The notes: a model not told the origin generated them from the letters alone. Positions 1 through 11,300 are shown, counted from the first letter of the stretch. The stretch: 41,749 nt of DNA from Cochliopodium minus (GCA_024220525.1 JAMYWO010000121.1:1-41749), one strand, 5' to 3'. A program made the numbers and translations.

Positions 1-183
1 TAAAAAATAAAAAATAAAAAATAAAAAATAAAAAATAAAAAATAAAAAATAAAAAATAAAAAAATAAAAATAAAAATGAATGTTAAACAAAATAATCCAA
101 AAAATAAAAATGAACAAAAATTAAAAAAAAGTTTAAAAAATTAATTTTAACAAAATAAAAAAAAAATAAAAAAATTTAAATAG
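1..183. repeat. (TAAAAAA)n A-rich simple repeat, intron end
   Basis: The window opens in about ten copies of a 7-base unit, TAAAAAA, which degenerates into A-rich sequence and ends in a good acceptor (AATAG) just before the first exon at 184. I read it as the 3' part of an intron of the RWD-TLDc gene. The same unit recurs at 41219-41300, and its reverse complement (ATTTTTT)n lies around the N at 37898. Such tracts are likely points of assembly failure. No gene or RNA is visible here. Confidence 0.85.
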
Positions 184-2376
184 GTAAATTATCAAAGAAG
201 AGAATGCACAATAAAAGCAAACGACGAAAAAGAGACCAATGAGATATTCCTCAACATCCTTTTCCCAACGCTCTACCCCTACGAAGCACCGCCATCATTC
301 CAAGTGATGCAAAACACAAAAACGACGCCTCCCTTTTCCTTATCCTCCCTCCTTCAAAAAATGAATCATCTTTCCAAAATAAATGTCAACAAAAACAAAC
401 CTTGTTTGCTCAAATTGGTCAAAATTTTTTCTCTCATTTTATTGCATTCCTCTTCTTCCTCTCTCCTCAATCAATCTTCTAGTGATTTGGGAAGTAGTGT
501 CACCATGAATACTGGTTTTTACAATTTTTTTTATTTTTTATTATCTTTTATTTTAATTATTTTTTTAATTTTAATTTTAATATTTTTTCATCTTTTATTT
601 TGAAATTTTAATTTAATATTTTAAATTTTAATTTAAATTTAAATTTAAATTTATCTTTTATTTTAATTTATATTTTTTTAATTATTTATTCTTAATTCTT
701 AATTTTTAATTTTTAATTTTTAATTTTTAAATTTTAATTTTTAATTTTAATTATTGTTTAATTTTAAAATTTTAATTTTAATTATTGTTTAATTTTTATT
801 TTTGATTTTGATTTTATTTGACTTTTTTTATTTTTTGATTTTTAAAAAGTCCAAAAAGAAACATCCTTGTTCGAATCAATGAATTCATTTCAGCCATTCA
901 ACATGCTGGAAATAAACTCTTTCAAAAGCACATCAGAAAAGATTTTCAACAAACTCTCCAAAACATTCAAACACCAAAAAAGCACCATCCCCAACAAAAA
1001 CAAAAACCCTCTAAAAATAGAAAACAACACCTCTCCTTTATTAAGCAGAAACAATAATAATTCGAAAAGCGGTTCCAATTCTTCCAAAGAAAATTCTGTT
1101 AATTCTCCCTCCTCCTCTTCTTCTTTTTTCGCTTTTCCTGGTGCCAATTCCTCTGAAGATACTAATTCTCCCAACAATCTACGTCCTTTTATCTCCAATA
1201 ACAGCAATTCTAAAAAATCGAGTATTTCTGAAGGTATCAAATTTTTTAAAAAAAATAAAAATTTCATAAAAATATAAAGTTGATTGTTTTAAAAATAAAA
1301 GAAATAAAGGAATAAACATAAAAAAGATAATTATTGTTACTAGTAAAAATAAAAAATAAAAAATAAAAAATAAATTTAAAAAATGAAAAAAAATAAGAAT
1401 AAGACATAATAAAAAAATAAAAATATAAAGAAAAGATTACTCTTTGAAAACAAAAATAAAAAAATAAAAAAAAATTAAGAAAAAGATTAAAAAATAAAAA
1501 AGTAAAACAAGATTAAAAACTGAACGAAAAACGAAAAATGAAAAATAAAAAAAATAAAAAATAAAAAATAAAAAATAAAAAATAAAAACTAAACGAAAAA
1601 TGAAAAATAAAAAAAATGAAAATAAAAAAAAATAAAAACGAAAAATAAAATTAAATAAAAAAATGATATAAATAATCCACTTTAACTTTTTTAGAAAGAC
1701 CCACTGTTTGCTCTTCTTCTCAAATTCTACAATTAAATCAACTGGCCAAACTGATTCACTGGCTCCCCAAAACAATCCGCACCAAAAAGTGGAAACTTCT
1801 CTTTACTACCATCATACACAACAATTCCCTAGATTCTTTCCATGAAAGTCTTCGAGACCATGAGCCAACTCTTCTAATAATAGAAGATACAAAAGGTTCA
1901 TTAAATTTAAAATTATTTAAAACTGATTTATTTTAATTTAAAATTATTTAAAACTTTTATTTTAATTTAAAATTATTTAAAACTATTATTTTAATTTAAA
2001 ATTATTAAAACTTTTATTTTAATTTAATTTTTTTTTTTTTGAATAAAAAAAAGGACATGTGTTTGGTTCTTTTTCTTCTACAAATTGGAGAGAAAAAATG
2101 TATTGTAATTGCTTTTTTGGAGAAGAAAACTCTTTTCTGTTTCAACTTTCTCCAGACGCAAAAAAGTATCCAGCTTCAAAACTCAATCAAAATTATCAGT
2201 TGTCTAACAAGGGCTTTATTGCTTTTGGTGGTGATGATTCTGGTTCTTATGGTTTGGTTTTGTGTGATGACTTTTTGTACGGGACGAGTGAACCTACACA
2301 AACCTATTCTAATCAATGTATTGCTAGTAATGAAAATTTTGAAATGCAAATTGTGGAAGTTTGGGGTTTCATTTGA
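184..2376 (+). CDS. RWD-TLDc protein, 3' part of a WDR59-like gene
   Basis: Four exons fit in phase: 184-514, 850-1233, 1695-1895 and 2054-2376 (TGA), together 412 residues. Exon 1 encodes an RWD domain (residues about 1-65, with the FPTLYPYEAPPSF signature) and a KPCLLKLV segment resembling the QSCLEPCLRQLV of human WDR59. Exon 2 is a Ser/Asn-rich linker. Exons 3 and 4 encode a complete TLDc domain: the W-LPKTIRTKKWKLLF start, a GHVFGSF core, FLFQL, an AFGGDDSGSYGLVL region and the closing VEVWGF. TLDc proteins such as OXR1, NCOA7 and mEAK7 bind the V-ATPase. The 5' part is not to the left; the phase-compatible continuation is the WD40 gene at 38053-41197. There is no RING after the TLDc, whereas WDR59 normally ends in one. 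The A/T-rich introns 515-849 and 1234-1694 hold nothing else. An independent TLDc gene starting in exon 2 is the main alternative. Confidence 0.75.
1896..2053 (+). repeat. Short tandem repeat in TLDc intron
   Basis: This intron is made of about four copies of a 26-29 base A/T unit (core TTTAAAATTATTTAAAAC) ending in a T-run before the acceptor. It interrupts the TLDc domain between its LLIIEDTK and GHVFGSF strands. It looks like replication-slippage expansion with no coding role. Confidence 0.6.
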
Positions 2377-2538
2377 TCTTTCAAAAAGATATTTTTCTTT
2401 TTCGATGTTTGTGATTTATTAAAAATTTTTTTATTAATTAATTTTTATTTTCCAAATTTATCTTTATGATCTTTTTATATCCATCAAATCAGAAGAAATA
2501 AAAAAGATATATAACGGGTTATAAATAATTTTATTATT

Positions 2539-2922
2539 TTAATTTTGTTTTTCAATATTTTGATTATTCGCTTTCTTGTTAAGTATATATTCTTTTCTCT
2601 TTTGAATCAATCTTTCCTTTGTTCCATAAGGTTTTGTACATCTTTCCAAATTGTGATATTGTTTTTTACAAGCCCATATCATCGATAAAAATCTTGGTTT
2701 GGTACATGCAACATAATCCTAAGATATAATTAGTTATTTTTTGTTTATAAAAGGTAATAAGGTTTTCTGATTGCTTTTATTAACTTCTAATTCAGGTTTA
2801 CATTTTGCCAAAGCTTCTTTTTTCAATTCATATCTCAATATTTCATCTATTGCACTTGAAACAATGAAAATATCTTCAACATCAGTCTCATCTATATTCT
2901 TAATCTCTTCCTTTCCACTCAT
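2539..2922 (-). CDS. CMC1: CMC1-like twin CX9C mitochondrial protein
   Basis: There are two exons: 2785-2922 (ATG) and 2539-2718, with phase 0 between them, giving 105 residues. Splicing creates the first CX9C pair: C-KPELEDYVA-C spans the junction, and the second pair is C-KKQYHNLER-C. This twin CX9C helix-hairpin with a following basic helix (YGTKERLIQKRKEYI) matches CMC1, where the order is ERCSEQVQDFTKC, then KCRKENSALKEC. CMC1 is imported by the Mia40/Erv1 relay into the intermembrane space and stabilises COX1 assembly intermediates of cytochrome oxidase. There is no presequence, as expected for this route. The N-terminus (about 35 acidic residues) is longer than usual. Other CX9C families (COX19, CHCHD) are less likely because of the spacing between the two pairs. 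Confidence 0.75.
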
Positions 2923-3216
2923 TTTTATTTTATTTTAAATAAATTTTCTTTTTCTATCATTTTGATTGTAAATGAAAGAATTATATCAATACTCTTCCAA
3001 GTATATAAAAATATTTTTCCTTATAATCTAATTTTATTTGATTTTACTTGGATAATGGAATAAATATGAGAATTTTAAGAAATTTAGACAGGTATTCAAT
3101 TAGTTATGAATTAGATTCAATATTGGTGAAGGATATAAAGAATCTTCTTCTGAAACTCATGCAAATAAAAAATTCAATTTGAATTTGTATAAATTTTAAT
3201 TTTTTCTTCAATTCAT
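2923..3216. other. Intergenic, 294 bp
   Basis: This A/T-rich spacer lies between the CMC1 start codon and the stop of the first CKIxVEPRE gene. I see no convincing exon, RNA gene or repeat. It should hold the CMC1 promoter. Confidence 0.6.
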
Positions 3217-3405
3217 TTATTTATCCTCTTTCCTTGTATTTACATTTATCCTGCATCTTATTACTTCGCATTCTTCTTCTATCTTTTCTTCTCTTGGCTC
3301 CACACTAATTTTGCATCTTTCTTCGGATTTATAATCTATTTCTTTTTCAGGTTTTTCTCTAGGTTTTACACTTACCTTGCATCTTTTCTTTTTATAGTTA
3401 TTCAT
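3217..3405 (-). CDS. Small CKIxVEPRE-repeat protein, copy 1
   Basis: This is a 62-residue single-exon ORF with an ATG preceded by a long A-run (sense strand). It contains three nonapeptide units: RCKVSVKPRE, RCKISVEPRE and RCRINVNTRK. Glu/Lys-rich spacers (EKPEKEIDYKSEE and EKIEEECEVI) separate them. There is no signal peptide or membrane segment. The family is unknown to me. Two further copies of the same design follow upstream on the same strand, so selection for the repeat, not chance, probably keeps it open. The alternating Cys-basic-Ile-x-Val pattern suggests a short beta strand per unit, but that is inference. Confidence 0.6.
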   Translation of the reverse strand: MNNYKKKRCKVSVKPREKPEKEIDYKSEERCKISVEPREEKIEEECEVIRCRINVNTRKEDK

Positions 3406-3507
3406 TTTTTTTTATTATTTAAATATATTTCGGTGAAAGACATGATAATTTATTTTAATTAAATAAGAAAAAAGAAGAGTAAAATTTTAATTTTTTAATC
3501 AAAGCAT

Positions 3508-3675
3508 TTATTTCTTTTCTTCAAATTTATTAGATTTTTTTTCTTCTCTTGGTTCTACACAAATCTTGCATTCTTTTTCTATCTTTTCTTCTCTTGGTTC
3601 CACACTAATTTTGCATCTTTTTTCTTGTCTTGGTTCTACTTTAATTTTGCATCTCTTCTCTTGATTTTTATTCAT
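3508..3675 (-). CDS. Small CKIxVEPRE-repeat protein, copy 2
   Basis: This 55-residue single-exon ORF is the most regular of the three copies: MNKNQEK, then RCKIKVEPRQ, RCKISVEPRE and ECKICVEPRE, then a Lys/Glu tail. The unit is close to 10-16 residues long including its spacer. The start codon again follows a long A-run (sense strand), as in copies 1 and 3. The protein is too short for most gene finders. The function is unknown. Shared architecture and head-to-tail order point to recent local duplication. Confidence 0.6.
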   Translation of the reverse strand: MNKNQEKRCKIKVEPRQEKRCKISVEPREEKIEKECKICVEPREEKKSNKFEEKK

Positions 3676-3807
3676 TTTTTTTTATTTTTTTTTAATTATT
3701 TATTATATTTTTTTTCTTTTTCAAACACAACTTTATTTATTTTTCAGAAAAAGACATCAAAAAAAAAAATTTTAATTTTCAATTTGATCAAATCATTAAT
3801 TCATGAT

Positions 3808-4119
3808 TTAAATATCTTCATCACTTGAATCTTCTTTGGGATCTCTTTTTTTGTTGAAAATTTCTTCTCTTGTCTTTACACTAATCCTACATCTTCTATT
3901 TTCAAAATCAATTTCATCAAATTTAATTTCAGTTTCACGTTTTTCTCTTACTCCACTTTCAAAGTTAATCTCACATCTTTTGATTTCTTTCTTTCTTTGT
4001 TCTTTTTTAGGGCTGAGAATTTTATCTCTTGGCTCGACTCTGATCTTGCAACTTCTTTTTTCAACATTAATTAATTGTGTTTCTATTTTATTGTTTGATT
4101 TGAGTTTTTCGTTTTTCAT
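3808..4119 (-). CDS. Small CKIxVEPRE-repeat protein, copy 3
   Basis: This is a 103-residue single-exon ORF with three diverged units: SCKIRVEPRD, RCEINFESGV and RCRISVKTRE. Longer basic/acidic linkers separate them, and the C-terminus is acidic (EDSSDEDI). The start is MKNEKLKSNN; the ATG lies about 150 bp from the divergent bromodomain gene, so the two may share a promoter. Copy 3 is longer and less regular than copies 1 and 2, and may be the ancestral form. No known domain is recognised. Confidence 0.6.
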   Translation of the reverse strand: MKNEKLKSNNKIETQLINVEKRSCKIRVEPRDKILSPKKEQRKKEIKRCEINFESGVREKRETEIKFDEIDFENRRCRISVKTREEIFNKKRDPKEDSSDEDI

Positions 4120-4269
4120 TTTTTTAATTAAAAGTCAACCAAGCTTTAGCTTTTTTATTATGAATAATTTCTGATATGACCAAGAATTAGGAAAATCAAT
4201 TGATCTGAAATTTGTAATAGTGCACTCTTCAAAATATATAAAAAAAATTGGGTTTGTATTGAAGAGAAA

Positions 4270-7200
4270 ATGGATACTGATAACAATAATAACAATAATA
4301 ACAGTGATAATACTGAAAACAATAATAATAATGTAAATCCAGAGGTACCAACACCACCAAGATTGAAATTGATAATAAAACCTCCCAAAAGAGAAATATT
4401 GTCTTGGATAAATCCCAATAACCCTATGCAAGTGATGATCAACAAAAAGGAATTGGAGAAATATGGATATAATCAAGAAGAGCCCATCCCCATCCAACAA
4501 GAAGAAATAATCCCTCAAAAAAAGGAAATTGCTCCCAAAAAAAGAATCAAAAGAAAGATAGAAGAGGATGAAGATGATGAATACCTCGAGTATCATGAGA
4601 TGAGAAGGGATACTAGAAAGAAAAAGGTGGAGAGGAAAAAATCACCCATTCCTACTCAACCCAGAAGAACCCCAAAGAAACTTGAAGAGAAGAAACAAAG
4701 AAGTAAAAGTCTTTTCTTGATTATCAAATACATAATCTTTATATCATATCACTGCATCAATAATAAATTATATTTTATAATTTTTTTGAAGAAATTATGA
4801 TGATGTGATGGAAAATGAAGAATTTTATAATAAATCAAATATCTTATAATATGTGATATTTTTTATAAAAATTCGAAAATCTTGAATTATTCGAAATTAC
4901 TTAGCATCAAATTTTTGAGTTCTGTTTATATCAGACCATTTAAGTATAATGCTTCAAATAATGCTGATTATTGTAAAATTGAAATCACTTTATCTTTATC
5001 ATGAAGTTTAATGATTTTACAAAAAAAAATTTTGTGGGATGCTCATTATGCCCTAGAATAACTTATCTTAATTTGCAAGAAAAATATTTTATTTTTGTTT
5101 TAATTTCGATGAGATTCTTGGTTTTTACTGTTTGCTCGATAAAGTTTATAAAAAAAATTTTATATCTCCAAGCAGAAAATTAATTTTTCAATTTATAAAA
5201 AATAAATTGATTGATTCAAAATTTAAAGAATTACAAATAAGATAAAGATTCATGATATAAATTCATCTTAATTAAATAATCCTTTTAAATTTATTCTTTT
5301 ATTATAAAAATAAAGTAACAAAAAATGAACCATTGCCTCCTGATTACAACCTAGAGTTTCCGCCCACTCCTTCCGTCCCATCACAGTTGATAAACAAAGA
5401 GCTCAAAATCCTGCTAAACAAGTTGATCAAAGAAGACAAAAACAAAATTTTTTTGAATCCTGTCCCCGAAGATCAAGTGGTAAAATAATAAATAAAAATA
5501 ATAATGAAAGTAATAATAATATAAAAAATTAAATAAAAAAAAAAAAAACAAAAAAAATAAATCAAATAATGAAGAACAATATAAATTTTAAAAAACAAAA
5601 TTCAAAAAGAAAACAAAAAAAAATATATAAAAAATTTTGAATGTAGGAAGATTATTACGAAGTTATCAAAAAACCAATGTGCTTCAACATGATGAAAAGA
5701 AAGCTGGAGAAGGGTTGTTATGAGACCTTCTTTGCTTTTCATGAGGATATAAAGCTGATTTGGGAGAATGTTGTTCAATTCAACGGTGTCGATTCAATAT
5801 ATACCAAAGAGGTGAAAAAAAAAGTTTAAAAAAAAAAAAATCAAAAAAAAATAAAAAAAAAATAAAAAAAAAATAAAAAAAAAACAATTTAAATAAATTA
5901 ATGAAAAAATTAAATAAAATTTAAATAATAATAAATTGATGTTAATTTATTTTTTGGTTTAGGGCCAAGAAATAGAAAAAGAAGCAAAAATGAACTTGTA
6001 CCCTAAGATCATCTCCAAAATAAACGTTCTTCTCTCCAACGAAGAGAAACAAGGAGGGAACACCAAAACCACCAACGAAACACCCAAACAAGAAAAAACA
6101 AAAGAAAAAGAAGAAACATTCACCTCCTCCTCCTCCCAAACAGGTATTTCAACCAAAAAAAGAACGAGAAACAATAAAAGTAAGGAGGAAGAAGGCGACA
6201 CCTTGTTCGGAGAATACCAAAAGTTGGGATTGCTTTTGTTCGACGAATCCCGAAGAAAGTCTTACAGCTCCTTCTCCCCCTTCCCCCTCTCCTCCTCCAA
6301 CAACAACGTCATCGACTTCAACAACTCCAAACTAAATCTCCCCTTCCCCTCTCTCAAAGACAACCCCAACAACAACAACACAAACAACAACAACAACTCG
6401 AAAGGGATGAAGATGAACACTGTTTATAATCCCAATCGTTTTGTTGTGGAGCGGAACTATGTCGGAGCGTTTTATCCTCATTTTCTCGAAACTTTGGAGG
6501 ATGAGAAGGTCAATGAGTCTGTTTTGCACGTCTACAATCTTTTTCACGGGAAGCAGGGAGAAATCAAAACTTCCGACGATGTGGGGGACTCCAAAAAAAA
6601 AGCCAGAAAAATTGATGGCAATTCAAAATCTACGAGAGGAAATAAAAACAAAAATTCCGACGACACATCTTCTCCCTATGTTCCTCTTCCCAACTCTTTC
6701 CTTCCTCTCTACCAAGAGAATTTCGATCAACAAAACGTTTATCCTTCTTCCTCTTCACTTCCCGACTTTAACTCTTATGATTCAGAGAACCCCTTTTTAG
6801 GAATCAACAATACTAACAATTTTAATAATGCTACTATTGAAAATAATAATAGTAATAGTTTTAATAATAATAATAGTTTTAATAATAATAATAATAGTTT
6901 TAATAATAATAATAATAGTTTTAACAATGTCAATAATAATTTTGAAGAAAACAACGGGGTTGTCAACAAAAACTATTTTTATCATCCTTTTCTCCAAATA
7001 CAAGAAAATTCTTCCCTTAATAATTTAAATAACAAAGATGAAAAAGGCAGTATTAATAACAATAACAATAACAATAATAAAGAAAGCATCATAAACAATA
7101 AAAAAAGTATGAAATTTGATGATTTTTGCCCAAACATAATTCATAATTCCATTGTTACTCCTTTCACTCAAAAGTTTGTCCATCCTTCTGACTATTCTCC

Positions 7201-8210
7201 TTCTTATGATATTTCCTCTTCTTCCGACCAGTCCTACAACTTTTTGTCGAAAAATGAGATTAAACAGGCCCTTTTGTTCATTGAAAACCAAAAAAAACTC
7301 AAATCTAACATTAATAACAATAATTCTAATCACAACATGAATAATAATAACAATAATCATCTTGGACATGAGGTTGCTTCAAAGGAAGATGGGTCAAACA
7401 ACGTTCTTGAAGAAATTCTTTTTAGTAAATACAATAAAAAGATGTTGGAGGATGTCAATATGTTGGATGACAACACCACTCCTCTCACAGAAGAAGATTA
7501 CTCCCTCATTTTTGGAGAGAAAATACAATTTAATCAACCCAATACAATTACAAACACAAATAACAACGTCAATACCAATAATAATAATAATGATATTAAT
7601 AGCGGAAATGTACTTCAAACCTCCATTCCCAACTTGGATCTTCATTTAAGCATGTCCCTCAACTTTCATGATATTTCCCAAAACGTCCTCAACCTTTCCA
7701 CCGACGAAAGCAACCTTACTATTGCAAATAATACTTCCACCAACACCAACACAACTAACTCTACTTCAAATACCATCACAAATGATTCTAAATTTGTCGA
7801 AAATCCAAGTATTAGTAACTTTCCAAACACCCAACAATCTACCTCTCAAAATGTACAACCTTCATCCTATGCTCAGCCTTCTTCTTCTTTACCTTTCACT
7901 TCTCCTAAAAAACCTTCCCAAAACACAAAGTCTTTGAATTCAAGATCTATTGATTCTATCTTAAGAAACAATTACCTTAACTTGCATTCTCTACAAGTAC
8001 ATCAAATGGCTCGTTCTAGATCTATGCCTCGTCCTGTTGAGCTTAAATTAAGTAATTTAATTTTATTTCATTCTCTTTTTATTTTTGATTTACTTTGTAT
8101 TCAATTTTTTAGTGAAAAAATTGGAGAAAGGATTAAGCATTTTAATGTCGTCTGATCAATATCAAGAATTTTCAAAAAAAAATCCTGTCAAATATGAAAT
8201 TAAAATGTGA
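4270..8210 (+). CDS. Bromodomain protein, BRD7/BRD9-like
   Basis: There are five exons: 4270-4702, 5316-5479, 5647-5811, 5963-8051 and 8113-8210. All phases agree, giving 982 residues. The N-terminus has an Asn run, then PRLKLIIK, which resembles the PLKLVLK motif before the bromodomain of BRD7/BRD9, then a Lys/Arg-rich stretch. The bromodomain (about residues 165-260) is assembled across three exons: LLNKLIKEDK (helix Z), EDYYEVIKKPMCFNMMKRKL (ZA loop and helix A) and VVQFNGVDS, with the conserved acetyl-lysine-binding Asn. The remaining 700 residues are Asn/Ser-rich low complexity, with long poly-N from AAT/AAC runs. A conserved-looking tail (MARSRSMPRPVELKL, MKKLEKGLSILMSS) spans the last intron. 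BRD7/9 are subunits of SWI/SNF-type remodellers. The first intron (613 bp) is long for this genome, so exon 1 could instead be a separate gene; the A|TA phase fits the join. Confidence 0.7.
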
Positions 8211-8300
8211 AAGCTTTAAAAAAAAACAAAAAATTCAAATTTAAAAAATTCGAAAAAAAAGTTTTAATGAAAAGTTTTGTTTTTTTTGAACATTCTTCTC

Positions 8301-11300
8301 CTATCCACAATATTTTGTTAATGTTTCTTTCAGGATTTGAAGATTTACAGGTTTACCAATAAAACCGTCAAAACCTTTTTCAATGTAATCATTCTTCTCA
8401 TAAGAACTACTCAAAGCAGATACTGCAATTATTGCTTTCGCTTTTTTGTTTGGAAAAACTAAAGTAAAAAAAGAAGAATTGTTAATGAGTTTGAAAAAGT
8501 TTTGAAAAGTAAAAATTAAAGTTTTTACTGTTTTCAAGTTCTCTTATTTTTCTTGTAGCTGTAAATCCATCCATTTTTGGCATCTTTTTTAATAAAAATA
8601 ACAAAAAAATGTGAGAAAAGAAAAACTTTTCAATAAAATAATTACAGTGATATCCATCAAAATAATATCAAATTTTGTTTTTTTGAAAGCTTCATAAGCC
8701 AGTTCACCTTTTAAAATAAAAAAAAAAAGTAGAAATCTTTAACGAAGAAATAAAATTTTAAAATATTGAAATTTACCATTTTCCACAATGACAATGTCAG
8801 TATAATTGAGGTTAGAAAGCAACTTTTTCATCACCAACTGATTGATTTTTTCATCATCAGCAACCAAGATTTTGACATTGTTAGAAATCTTCTCATTGAC
8901 AAAAGAAGAAGAAGAAGAATTATTGCTGACAACACTATTATTACTCTCCATCTTATTCTCCGTATTATTTTGATTTTTTTCATCAATTTTATTGTTAGTT
9001 TTGTTTGAAGTGACACTTCTGTCCTTCTTGTTCCCGACCTTTCCTTTCTTCTCCTCTTTGAAGATGGGGATGGTTTCGCTGTTTCTGTTTTCCAAGTGTT
9101 TGAGATCAAAAGTGGGGGATGTGAAGAAAATCTCTTCTTCCAGCTGTGCGCATCTTTTTATTAGCAATGAATCTATCGTTGTTACTGATAATGGAAATGA
9201 CAAATATTCTAGTCCGTGCCCAACATTTCCGTACAATAAAGATTCCATCTTTTGTATTAATAAATTAGAAAAGGATGATTAAAAATAAAAAAAGAATGAA
9301 AAACAAAAACTTTGTTAACAAAACTAAAAATAAAACTGAGAGTAATCTTTAAATAAAAATTTTAAAACAAAAACAAAAAATTTAAAGATATTTAAAATTT
9401 TAAAATGAAAAATATAACAAAAGAATTAAAAAAATGTTAGAATTAAATAAAATGCCAAATTAAAAAAAATTGAAAGAAATTTAAAAATCAAAAAATAGAA
9501 AATAAAGATTAAAAAATTTAAAATCAAATAAAAAAAACCAAAAAATTAAAATGTAAAATAATTGAAAAAAGTAAAAACAAAAAAGTAAAAACAAAAATGA
9601 AATTAAAAATGTATTTAAAAATGTATTAAAAAAAAAAATTACAGTTTGATTAAGCTTAGAAATAGAAAGGAGAAGAGACCGAGGCCTCTTAGCCTCAACC
9701 TCAAACTTCCGAATCTGCACAGCACAAGACTCCGAAGTAGTATCAGAATCACCAATGTTCTTTCCAAAGCAACAAATGGAGAAGTTGTCTTTTGGCAATC
9801 TCTGAAAAGCCTCACTGACAGTCAACACGTGTTCGATGTTTTCTGGCTTGAAAAAAATCCCGAAAATTTTTTTTTCGACGCTTAATTGGATGTCGTCTCC
9901 TTCCACTATCAAAATCTTCAAGTTTTCGTATCTGTTGTATTTCGTTTTGTTAGAAACCGATTCATTGCTTAACTAAATTTTTAAAAATAGTTAAAATAAT
10001 TGAAATTAAAATTCTTTTGACAAAAATATTTTTAAATAAAGTCATTTTAATTTTACATTTTTTATTGGATAATTTTTTTTGTTAATTTTTTGATCAAAAA
10101 AAAAAAAGGAAAATAAAATTTTTAAATCAATAATGTATCTTTTAAATTTAAAGAATTAATAATCTTTAATGAATATTTTAATAATTTTTTTAATAAAAAA
10201 AAGAGGAGAAATAAAATTTTAAATCAGTAAGTATTTTTATTTTTAAAGAATTAATAATCTTTAATATTTTAATAATTTTTTAAGTAATTTTTTTAATAAA
10301 AAAAAGAGGAGAATAAAATTTTTAAATCAATAACGTATTTTTTAATTTTAAGGAATTAATAATCTTTAATGAATATTTTAACAATTTTTTTTATTAATTT
10401 TTTAAATAATTTTTTAATAAAAAAAAAAAGAGGAAAATAAAATTTTTTTACACCGGCTTCTTCTAGTGGTATCTTGTTGACTACACAATAAACTGTCTCG
10501 ATAAAAGTTCTCGGTTTGAGAGGTTTGACGACAGATCTAAGGGAAAAAAAAAATGAAAATAAAACATTTCAAAAATAAATAAAAATCAAAGAAATTAATA
10601 AAAAAATCACAAAACAAAAAAATTCAAAATTAAATAAAAAAATAATCAAAAAATCAAAAATCAAAAAATAATCATAAAAAAATAAAAAAATTCTAAATTA
10701 AAAAATTAAATAATCAAAAAATCAAAAAAAAATCAAATCTAAAAAATCAAAAAAAATCAAAAAATTAGATTAAATAATCAAAAAATCAAATCTAAAATAA
10801 ATTAAAAAATTTAAAATATAAAATAAACAAATAAAAAAAAAAACTACGCTAATTGATTAGAAAAGATCTGATAAAAAGATTCAAGATGCTCAAGCTGCAA
10901 AGTAGTAACCAAATTGAAAGAGCATCTCTGAGACAAAGAAGCGTACTGTTTGGCGACCTGAAACAAGTTGACAGAGCAAACAAACTCATCCAAAATGACA
11001 AGGTTGACATTATCCGTCCCTATTTGTATGGTGTCATCTTCGTCTAAGTCGGAGAAATCAGAAGGCGAAGAAGAGAAGAGGTCGGGGTTGCTTTGCTTCT
11101 TTTTTTGGTGGAGAACTGATTTGTCTGTCTGTCTTTCTATTTTCACGCTTTCTGTGAGCTTCGTTCCTTTTTCTTTTTCTTCGTCGTAATTGAACACAAG
11201 GTCTTCCTCTGTTGAAAAAAAAAAAATTGTTGAGAAATAATGAAGAAAAATGATTAATTTTGTAAAACTGACATTAAAATTATTTAAAAAGTACAAAGTT

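Noticed and set aside
1-75. The TAAAAAA repeat at the window start as a telomere
   Set aside because: The same unit occurs inside introns at 41219-41300 and, inverted, at 37840-37897, and an exon follows with a proper acceptor. It is an ordinary simple repeat, not a chromosome end.
890-1267. Long minus-strand open frame opposite the RWD-TLDc linker exon
   Set aside because: It is a Leu/Glu-rich shadow of the Ser/Asn-coding plus strand, with no domain and no splice context.
1437-1775. Phe-rich minus-strand open frame
   Set aside because: It is A/T repeat of an intron read in reverse and has no codon bias.
4135-4596. Minus-strand hydrophobic open frames looking like a membrane protein
   Set aside because: They are antisense to the Asn/Lys-rich first exon of the bromodomain gene; hydrophobicity follows from complementing AAT/AAA codons.
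5001-5183. Open frame within the long first intron of the bromodomain gene
   Set aside because: No homology, no splice sites in phase, base composition of an intron.
6775-7028. Open frames of poly-Leu, poly-Ile and Val opposite or beside the bromodomain gene
   Set aside because: They are mirror frames of AAT repeats coding Asn in the true frame.
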